DNA of 64,000 bases from Bacteroidota bacterium. Its GTDB lineage: Bacteria; Bacteroidota; Bacteroidia; Chitinophagales; Chitinophagaceae. Positions 1 through 7,495 of this stretch are shown here, one piece after another. Under the pieces are notes generated by a model. That model was given only the letters and a program-made list of their open reading frames with translations. It searched no databases and was not told the origin of the DNA. Each line of letters starts with the position of its first letter. Positions within the stretch are counted from its first letter, which is position 1. Location of the stretch: assembly GCA_030706605.1 (NCBI GenBank), contig JAUZOE010000007.1, positions 101,305 to 165,304 on the forward strand. The letters run 5' to 3'. The position numbers were made by a program, and so were the translations under genes.

Positions 1-502
1 ATTTTGGGTACTTGTAATTGGGGTTACATTCCAGGATAATATCACCAATTTTTGAACAAAGATCTTTGTAGGGATTAAACAATTGATCTTTATTATCCTC
101 AGATACACGCTTGGTTAAATATGTCTTGGAGCCTTCTGTAATAATAATCTGGTGAAGAATACTTTCATTAACATAGCTAATGCTAATATCATCTTCTACT
201 GTTGATGCTAATAGTCTGATTACACGTTTCAATTTATCAAAAGGATCTTTAATATTATTGACATGAACAACGAGACGATATTGAAGCCAACTCCAATACC
301 AGGCAGTAATATAAATCAGAAGACGATGCTTATTTTCAAAGTAGCGGTAAATACCAGCCTCCGTTGTGCCAATATTCTCTGCCAGTTTTTTAAAAGTGAA
401 TGATTCAAAACCATTTTTGTGTATTAGTTGAATGCTATGCAGTATTATATTTTTGCCTAATTCAGTTTGCTCCGGATCTCTGAGAAATAGTTTCTCGTTC
501 AT
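1..502 (-). CDS. TetR-family transcriptional regulator (C-terminus cut by window edge)
   Basis: Manual minus-strand translation from ATG at 502: MNEKLFLRDPEQTELGKNIILHSIQLIHKNGFESFTFKKLAENIGTTEAGIYRYFENKHRLL..., a typical TetR HTH (TTEAGIYRYFENK). Not in the ORF track because it runs off the edge. Confidence 0.85.
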   Translation of the reverse strand, partial: MNEKLFLRDPEQTELGKNIILHSIQLIHKNGFESFTFKKLAENIGTTEAGIYRYFENKHRLLIYITAWYWSWLQYRLVVHVNNIKDPFDKLKRVIRLLASTVEDDISISYVNESILHQIIITEGSKTYLTKRVSEDNKDQLFNPYKDLCSKIGDIILECNPNYKYPK

Positions 503-628
503 TTTTATTTGAAGTTGCAGTTCCATATTTTTTGTTTAAAATATTTCTTTATATTTTTTATGCATCGATCGCATAATACCTCTGAAATATTTCTGGTAAA
601 ATTAGTTAAATATTTTACAATTCAATTT

Positions 629-643
629 GATAGTATTACTATC
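629..643. promoter_or_regulatory. Perfect 15-bp palindrome GATAGTA-T-TACTATC, candidate TetR operator
   Basis: 7-bp arms around one central base, in the TetR/uspA divergent intergenic region. Confidence 0.4.
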
Positions 644-862
644 TTAAAAATTAATTTGTTAGTTTTAGAACAACCAATTAAGTCTTTTTTGAATCATATT
701 CTGATAGCAATTTAGATTGGTTAGAACCGGATAAACGACAAATGTGTTTTAGGCGTTAAGCAACTTTTAGAAAAGGGCGAAAAAAGCTTAATTTACATAT
801 AAATTTGAATTTTAGCCCATCGATATAAAAAGAGAAAAATTACTGATACAAATCATTATTCT

Positions 863-880
863 TTGTGACCATTGTCATAA
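863..880. promoter_or_regulatory. Crp/Fnr-like dyad TTGTGAC-CATT-GTCATAA upstream of uspA
   Basis: 6 of 7 arm positions are symmetric; matches the TGTGA-N6-TCAnA layout of Crp/Fnr-superfamily sites; ~52 bp upstream of the 932 ATG. Confidence 0.4.
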
Positions 881-931
881 GTTTTGAAACAAATTTAATT
901 TTACTTTGAAATACAATCAAATATAGTAGTA

Positions 932-1798
932 ATGCTATCATTAAAAAACATTAAAAAGATACTCATTCCAACAGATTTCTCTGATACTGCCATGAAAGCT
1001 GCTCAATATGCCGCAGAAATGGCAAAGAAAAGCGGGGGTGGTATTTTTTTACTACATGTTATTGAACCTGATATTGACAGTATCAGGCAGCCTTACCCCT
1101 TACATGATAGATTGCAGGAAGAAATTGCCAATAACAGATTGGGGGAACTGAATATATTGCAGAAATCCATTAATCAAATGTATCCGGATATTAAAACAGA
1201 AATAGAATTAGCGAAAGGGACTATCACAAACTCTGTTCTTGATTTCGCAGAGAGCAATAAGATGGATTTGATAGTGATGGGTACTAAAGGAGCTACCGGA
1301 CTGAAGGAAATATTTATGGGAAGTGTGACTGCTGGAACTATTAGAAGAACGAAAGTACCCGTACTGGCCATACCTGAAGAATATGTTTTTGATTTGCCGG
1401 ATGCTATTTTATTTGCCACCAACCATTTTGAAAAAAACACAAACCTGCTGAATAAGATTGTTGAAGTAGCAACCCTTTTTTCAGCCGATGTCCATGTAGC
1501 AGTTTTTGTAGATACTGATACAGTTGAAGTTTCTGATTATGTACATAACACCCAGCAATTAAACCATTATTTGGATTTTTTAAAGAAAACTTACCCATCT
1601 ATTGTCTTTAAAGCAGAACTACTGGAAGGAAGCGAATTTGAAGAAACCGTAGAAAAATATGATGTAAAAAACGAAGTGGACATGATTGCCATGATAACCT
1701 ATCCAAAGAGATTTTTGGATAGGCTGATGAAAAAAAGTGTTACAAAGAAAATGGCTTTTCATTCGAAGATTCCAGTGCTGGTAATTCCAGCAAAGTAA
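932..1798 (+). CDS. Universal stress protein, tandem UspA domains
   Basis: ILIPTDFSDTAMKAAQYAAEMAKK...IVMGTKGATGLKEIFMGSVTAGTIRRTKVPVLAIP, the Usp G-2x-G-9x-G(S/T) motif; second degenerate domain. Confidence 0.9.
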   Translation: MLSLKNIKKILIPTDFSDTAMKAAQYAAEMAKKSGGGIFLLHVIEPDIDSIRQPYPLHDRLQEEIANNRLGELNILQKSINQMYPDIKTEIELAKGTITNSVLDFAESNKMDLIVMGTKGATGLKEIFMGSVTAGTIRRTKVPVLAIPEEYVFDLPDAILFATNHFEKNTNLLNKIVEVATLFSADVHVAVFVDTDTVEVSDYVHNTQQLNHYLDFLKKTYPSIVFKAELLEGSEFEETVEKYDVKNEVDMIAMITYPKRFLDRLMKKSVTKKMAFHSKIPVLVIPAK

Positions 1799-1962
1799 TT
1801 GTTGGATGTTGATTAGCCGGTTGAATTCATTCAATTCTATTTTTTCTTACCCCCGCAACCCTTTGTTAACAGTTTATTGGCAGAGTAATATTAAAAAGCT
1901 TTTATAATAAATAAAATATGACAAGGTTGAATAATAAATTGTACAACTTAATGAATTGAACC

Positions 1963-2805
1963 ATGAAAAAATTTTTAGCCGTTTTTGATGGATACAAAAT
2001 GAGCAAGAGCTCTTTGGACTATGCCATACAATTAACAAAAACCGCCAATGCTCATCTCATAGGAGTTTTCTTAGATGAGTTCATTTACAGAACCTATAGT
2101 GTAACTAAAGTGATAAAAACTTATAAAGACTATGAGGCAGTAATAAAGAAACTCGATGAAAAAGACAAAATACAAAGAGATAAAGCAGTGCTCCAATTTC
2201 AAAAAGCTTGTAATAAAGAAAAAATTTTATTTTCTATTCATAGGGATAAAAGCATTGCCTTGCAGGAACTGAAGCATGAAAGCATGTTTGCCGACATTAT
2301 TATCATTAACAAAAACGAAACGTTTACAAGATATAAAGAGGGACTGCCTACACGCTTTATGAAGGATTTACTTGGTGATGTACAATGCCCTGTGCTGGTG
2401 GTACCCAATATTTCCAAATCAATTGATAAAATTGTATTGCTGTATGATGGCGGACCTTCTTCCCTGTTTGCGATAAAAATGTTCAGTTATTTGTTTGGCA
2501 ACTTCCAGGATTTACCAGTCGAAGTACTTACGGTAAAAGACTACTATATGGCAACGTCACGGGTGCCAGATAATAAATTGATGAGAGAGTTTATTAAAAG
2601 GCATTTTCCACAAGCAACTTACACCGTTACTAAAGGAATTCCGGAAGATAAAATTATTGGCCATTTACGTAATCATAATGAAAACGAACTAGTGGTATTG
2701 GGTGCTTACAGGCGCAGTGAACTAAGCCGTTGGTTTAAAACCAGTATGGCTGATACATTGATGAAAGAACTAAATACACCATTATTTATAACACACAACA
2801 AATAA
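1963..2805 (+). CDS. Universal stress protein family
   Basis: FLAVFDGYKMSKSSLDYAIQLTKTANAHLIGVFLDE...; C-terminal LVVLGAYRRSELSRWFKTSMADTLMKELNTPLFITH. Confidence 0.8.
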   Translation: MKKFLAVFDGYKMSKSSLDYAIQLTKTANAHLIGVFLDEFIYRTYSVTKVIKTYKDYEAVIKKLDEKDKIQRDKAVLQFQKACNKEKILFSIHRDKSIALQELKHESMFADIIIINKNETFTRYKEGLPTRFMKDLLGDVQCPVLVVPNISKSIDKIVLLYDGGPSSLFAIKMFSYLFGNFQDLPVEVLTVKDYYMATSRVPDNKLMREFIKRHFPQATYTVTKGIPEDKIIGHLRNHNENELVVLGAYRRSELSRWFKTSMADTLMKELNTPLFITHNK

Positions 2806-2834
2806 TTCATTCATACTATTTAAAACTTACAGTC

Positions 2835-3995
2835 ATGCTTGCAACACTATCAACACATAAATTGCTCCCTGCCATTTATGAGGAAAATATCAGCCTGCGG
2901 CAAAAAAAGCAACTGGCATATAAACCAATGCAGGCATTGCATGAAGGAAATATTGTAGTACAGGAAATAACTAAACCCCGTCCGTATTTTTCCTCATTGG
3001 CTTTGGCAATGCCTTTTCAACCTTCAATGTGGAATGAAAAATCTATCCATTCAGTTTTTAATAATGTCATTGAAATTGTAAAAACAAAACTGAATGGACG
3101 TTATAGTGAAGGATGCAGTATTGCAATAGTTACCCGGCTGGAGAAACTGTTTGCACAATTAAATTTTAATACACACCGAAAGAGCCTTGCTATAATACTT
3201 TCCCCTGATGATGAAAAACTATTTTATTTCAACTTCCCGGTAAAATCGGTTGTTTTTTCCAGCAGGTTTGTTTCGCCGCTTGATTTGGCAGTTAACATAG
3301 ATAAGAAAGCTGATTTTTATTTATTGGTCTTGGAAAATGATATGGTAAGGATATATGAATACAATAATAATTTAAAAAAAATATTTGAACAATCAAGTAC
3401 CGCAAATGAAGAATTAATTTTCAAAAATGTATCTTTTGCAATCGGTTTATTAAATGGCAAAGATGAAAAACCTTTTATCGTTACCGGTAGTCCGAACATG
3501 GTTGAGAAGTTTTGTAACAGTGCATTTTATACTAAGCAATTGTTTACTCTTTTGTATGAAACGGGACCATTTACCAATGATATTATTAATTCGCTAGTAA
3601 CGGAAATATCCAATCACTGGGATTACTGGCATTTGAAATTTATAGCAGGCCAGGTAGTGTATGCACAAAAAAATAATACTCTTATCTCTAACGTTGAATC
3701 AGTTTTGCAGGCTTTACGCAAAAACGAAGATGGATTATTGCTAGTGGATAGGCATTTAAAACATCAACTGCAGAGTTCATTAAAAACAAATAGTATTATT
3801 TTTCAGTTAGCAAATGATTTGATACATCAAATTGAAAAGTTTCTGACAAGAGGCAACCGTATAGAAATTACAGAAACCAGGTTACTCAAAGATAAAGGCG
3901 GGATTGCGTTGCTGCGGAATACAACAAATGGAGTTTCTGGTTTGCCTTTATATAAAAGTAGAAGAGAAATACAGCATGGAGGAGAATTATTTTAA
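2835..3995 (+). CDS. eRF1/Pelota-like (baeRF/Balon-type) protein, putative ribosome-associated stress factor
   Basis: ~386 aa; HRKSLAIILSPDDEKLFYFNFPVKSVVFSSRF region plus a C-terminal ETRLLKDKGGIALLRNT segment resembling eRF1 domain 3. Remote-homology call by eye. Confidence 0.5.
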   Translation: MLATLSTHKLLPAIYEENISLRQKKQLAYKPMQALHEGNIVVQEITKPRPYFSSLALAMPFQPSMWNEKSIHSVFNNVIEIVKTKLNGRYSEGCSIAIVTRLEKLFAQLNFNTHRKSLAIILSPDDEKLFYFNFPVKSVVFSSRFVSPLDLAVNIDKKADFYLLVLENDMVRIYEYNNNLKKIFEQSSTANEELIFKNVSFAIGLLNGKDEKPFIVTGSPNMVEKFCNSAFYTKQLFTLLYETGPFTNDIINSLVTEISNHWDYWHLKFIAGQVVYAQKNNTLISNVESVLQALRKNEDGLLLVDRHLKHQLQSSLKTNSIIFQLANDLIHQIEKFLTRGNRIEITETRLLKDKGGIALLRNTTNGVSGLPLYKSRREIQHGGELF

Positions 3996-4033
3996 GATAG
4001 ACTAAAGTAATGATTTAAAAGAACTTGTTATAA

Positions 4034-5155
4034 ATGAAAAGAACTATAAACCTCTTCACAATTAAAGGAATTGTTATTAAAATGCACTGGACATTTTTAA
4101 TTCTTCCAATTTGGATTATTGCAGCCAACGCAGTAAAGGGGTTTACCTGGGCTAATATTATCTGGTCTCTTATTTTTATCTTGCTGGTATTTCTGAGTGT
4201 TGTTATACATGAACTGGCGCATTATTGGGCAACCAAAAGATTTAAAATCCAGACCAAAGAAATAATCTTGATGCCTACCGGCGGCATTTCATCCTATGAA
4301 AACTTCCCTAAAAGCTCAAAAGAAGAATTACTCACAACCCTGGCCGGAACTTTGGCAAATCTGGCTATTGCTGGCTTACTCCTGCCTTTCATACAAGACC
4401 ACGAACCAATTTGGGCAATAACAAGTCATTTTGATATTGTTCACGGAAATGATTTACTGTATAAACTTCATATCGTAAATCTGGGACTATTCGCCATCAA
4501 TCTTTTACCAGCCTTTCCGCTTGATGGTGGACACATACTCAGAGTATTGCTTGGCTTAAAAATGAATTATTTTAAGGCAACCCGTATTGTTGTTGTTGTT
4601 GGCAAAATCCTTGCTGCATTTTTTTTAGTGACAGGTATTTTTTATTTAAATCTGTTGTTGCTGGTTATTAGCCTTCTGATTTTTGGTGCCGTGGAATCAG
4701 AAGAGTATGTACTTCATCTGCGTTCTTTGGTAAAAGGATTAACATTTGGTGAAGTAGTAGTAAATGATTATCAAAAACTTCAGGCACAGAGCACTGTGCA
4801 GGAAGTAATGGGTACATTAATGACAAATCATGTTAAACATTTTTTTGTGATGGAAAATGGAATACCTATAGGGACTGTACACCGGATGAGTATTATTAAT
4901 GAGGCTGCTGAAAAAAATTATACCTGTCCGGTTAAAAACCTGATGAAAGAAAACCTGATTTATTTTAATTCAAATGACAAGGTCGAAACAGGTTTTAAAA
5001 CACTGGTCGCTTATCCTTACAGCAATTACCCCGTCATGCAGGACAACCTGTTTACTGGAGTAATAAGCCTGATGTGCATTTTGGAACACCTCATGCTTCA
5101 TCAACTTACTCCGAAAGAACATCAACGGTTAAAAGCGTTGATTAAAAAAATTTAA
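4034..5155 (+). CDS. Site-2 protease (M50 family) with C-terminal CBS domains, Rip3-like
   Basis: HELAH zinc motif (VVIHELAHYWATKRF), second motif NLLPAFPLDGGHILR, multiple TM segments, CBS-like C-terminus. Confidence 0.9.
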   Translation: MKRTINLFTIKGIVIKMHWTFLILPIWIIAANAVKGFTWANIIWSLIFILLVFLSVVIHELAHYWATKRFKIQTKEIILMPTGGISSYENFPKSSKEELLTTLAGTLANLAIAGLLLPFIQDHEPIWAITSHFDIVHGNDLLYKLHIVNLGLFAINLLPAFPLDGGHILRVLLGLKMNYFKATRIVVVVGKILAAFFLVTGIFYLNLLLLVISLLIFGAVESEEYVLHLRSLVKGLTFGEVVVNDYQKLQAQSTVQEVMGTLMTNHVKHFFVMENGIPIGTVHRMSIINEAAEKNYTCPVKNLMKENLIYFNSNDKVETGFKTLVAYPYSNYPVMQDNLFTGVISLMCILEHLMLHQLTPKEHQRLKALIKKI

Positions 5156-5191
5156 AATCATAAAAAACTCTATTAAATAAAATCTAATTAC

Positions 5192-5605
5192 ATGAAAAAG
5201 CAAACAGGAATCTGGATTGATACAAAAAAAGCAGTGATTGTTTTTCTTGATAAAAGCGATCATATGCTTAAAACTATTGAGTCAAATATAGAAAGCAGAG
5301 AAAGAATACCCGGTGAAACAAAATTGCTTACCCGGTTTGGAAATCAATTTTTAAATTTTGAAAAGAAAAAAGAAAACCACCGGGCAAATGAAATAAGAGA
5401 ATATCTTAAAAAGGTCACAAATGAATTAAATGACACTGATGAACTTGTTTTGATCGGCCCGGCAAGCATGAAAAAAGAACTGGAAAAGATAATCCTGAAA
5501 GACACCACGAAGTCATTAGTAATTAAAGGGGTTGAACCGGCAGAAAGCATGACCGAAAATCAAATTGTTGCATGGGTTAAAACCTATTATCAAAATAAAA
5601 ATTGA
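5192..5605 (+). CDS. Small eRF1-domain-3/'translational machinery'-like protein
   Basis: GIWIDTKKAVIVFLDKSDHMLKTIESNIESRERIPGE...LVLIGPASMKKELEKII...VEPAESMTENQIVAWVK, a recurrent small family with eRF1/Pelota domain-3-like fold signature. Remote call by eye. Confidence 0.5.
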   Translation: MKKQTGIWIDTKKAVIVFLDKSDHMLKTIESNIESRERIPGETKLLTRFGNQFLNFEKKKENHRANEIREYLKKVTNELNDTDELVLIGPASMKKELEKIILKDTTKSLVIKGVEPAESMTENQIVAWVKTYYQNKN

Positions 5606-5622
5606 TCAAATAAATACATTTT

Positions 5623-6009
5623 ATGTTTTACGAAGAATTATATCCTGAGCTGGGAAAGCTATTTTTCTATATAGCAGCTATTGATGGAAAAGTTCAGCCT
5701 TCAGAAAAAAAAGCGCTGCAAAATCTTATTCAAAACAACTGGAAACCTCTGGAAAATTCTACTGATAAGTATGGAACTGACCAGGCTAACCTGATTGATT
5801 TTGCATTTGAATATGAAGAAGCTGAAGGATCATCTGAAAATATCTTACAATCATTTGAAATATTTTACCAGGAAAACAAAAAAAAATTCAGCTCTGCTAT
5901 TATCGACAATATTTTGTTAACCGGCAAAGCCATAGCATCTGCTTACCGGGGTGAAAATAAGGATGAACATCGGGTATTGAAAAGATTAATTCAACTGTTT
6001 GAAAATTAA
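5623..6009 (+). CDS. TerB-like helical protein
   Basis: ELGKLFFYIAAIDGKVQPSEKKALQNLI resembles the TerB N-terminal DGxxxxxE helix-loop. Confidence 0.5.
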   Translation: MFYEELYPELGKLFFYIAAIDGKVQPSEKKALQNLIQNNWKPLENSTDKYGTDQANLIDFAFEYEEAEGSSENILQSFEIFYQENKKKFSSAIIDNILLTGKAIASAYRGENKDEHRVLKRLIQLFEN

Positions 6010-6095
6010 TTTAGCATAAAAAATCTGTAGTATTTTATTGATAATAAGCCATAATTGGTTTTTCTCTGGATACAGATTGTGAAAACGATACCAAA

Positions 6096-6368
6096 GTGAT
6101 ATACACCAATCACAAAGCAGTGACTGTTAACCCGGCAGCTACTGAAATAGACCTTTTGGGAAGGTTGGTGCTGATACTATTGGCACTTATCAATAACTCC
6201 GGAGTAAGAAGACAAATGGATTTTATGGCTGTTGCTGCATTAACAAAAAGGGACAATTCTAAAACCATGCCTATTTTAAAAAATAGCATAGGAGTGGTTA
6301 CAACAAAGACGCAGGTACATCATGGAGTTAAAGAATTTGAAGTGTCTGATTTATTTATAGAAATCTGA
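6096..6368 (+). CDS. Uncharacterised small ORF, possibly a degraded gene
   Basis: 90-aa ORF with GTG start, no recognised domain; in-frame readable sequence extends upstream of the start codon. Confidence 0.25.
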   Translation: MIYTNHKAVTVNPAATEIDLLGRLVLILLALINNSGVRRQMDFMAVAALTKRDNSKTMPILKNSIGVVTTKTQVHHGVKEFEVSDLFIEI

Positions 6369-6475
6369 GGTAACGGACATAGCTTTAATGAACATAGCCC
6401 AACCAATGCATAGGAAATAACTGAGAATGGGAATTATTAGAAAGTTTGAAAAATTAAAAGGGTTTAAATAAATAA

Positions 6476-7486
6476 ATGAATAATTTATACCTGAACATCA
6501 TCGGATTTGTTGCCTGTGCCGCCGTTATAATTCATAGTGGCACCAAACTTTCCTATTACGGCGATAAGATTTCCAACCTCACCGGAATGGGCAAGGCCTG
6601 GGTAGGACTTATATTGATGGCATCGATAACTTCCTTACCTGAGTTAATAACAGGGATTAGTTCTGTAGCCATAGTTAAAGCACCCAACCTGGCAGCCGGT
6701 GATATATTTGGTAGTTGTGTATTTAACCTCCTTATACTTTCTGTATTGGATGCCCGCATAAAACAACCCCTTTTTTCAACGGTTAAATCAAGCCATATTG
6801 TAGCAGCAATTTTTGGAATTATCTTATTAACGGTGGCAGGTATGGCTATTTATCTATCACATGAAATCCCGTCAGTCTTATGGATAAGCAGTTTTAGTTT
6901 CCTGCTTTTTGGAGTTTATCTCGTAGCAGTATGGGGGATTTTCAAATATGAACAAACTTCTATTATTGCATCATCACCTGTAATAATTATACCATCACCT
7001 ATACAATCTGTCAACCTTAAAAAGGTAATTGGAAGATACGCTCTCCATGCATTAATAGTAATTGGAGTAGCTTTATTTCTTCCTTATTTTGGTGGGCATA
7101 TTGCATCACAGACAAGGCTGGGCAATTCCTTTTTTGGAACATTGTTTTTAGCTGCTGTTACCTCTTTGCCGGAGTTGGTAGTTTGTTTAGCTGCGTTAAG
7201 AATAGGTGCATTGGATATGGCCGTTGGAAATCTATTAGGCAGCAATGTATTCAATATATTTATCCTTGGTATAGATGATGTTTTTTACAAAGAAGGTTCT
7301 TTATTTGAAGCCATATCACCTGCTCATTTGTTATCCGTATTCATTACCATCATTATGACGGCAGTTGTTGGATTGGGTCTTCTTTTTAAACCGAAGAAAA
7401 AACAAATATGGTTTTTAAGTTTCGATACTTTTATTATTCTTGTTTTATATCTGGCACTTATCATATACTTATTTGTAAAAAAATAA
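6476..7486 (+). CDS. CaCA-family Na+/Ca2+ (or cation/H+) exchanger
   Basis: Two alpha-repeats: SLPELITGISSVAIVKAPNLAAGDIFGSCVFNLLIL and SLPELVVCLAALRIGALDMAVGNLLGSNVFNIFIL. Confidence 0.9.
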   Translation: MNNLYLNIIGFVACAAVIIHSGTKLSYYGDKISNLTGMGKAWVGLILMASITSLPELITGISSVAIVKAPNLAAGDIFGSCVFNLLILSVLDARIKQPLFSTVKSSHIVAAIFGIILLTVAGMAIYLSHEIPSVLWISSFSFLLFGVYLVAVWGIFKYEQTSIIASSPVIIIPSPIQSVNLKKVIGRYALHALIVIGVALFLPYFGGHIASQTRLGNSFFGTLFLAAVTSLPELVVCLAALRIGALDMAVGNLLGSNVFNIFILGIDDVFYKEGSLFEAISPAHLLSVFITIIMTAVVGLGLLFKPKKKQIWFLSFDTFIILVLYLALIIYLFVKK

Positions 7487-7495
7487 AGACCCCAT

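Noticed and set aside
509-715. 68-aa plus-strand ORF in the tetR/usp intergenic region
   Set aside because: AT-rich, Phe/Ile-rich translation, overlaps the likely regulatory region; no support as a gene.
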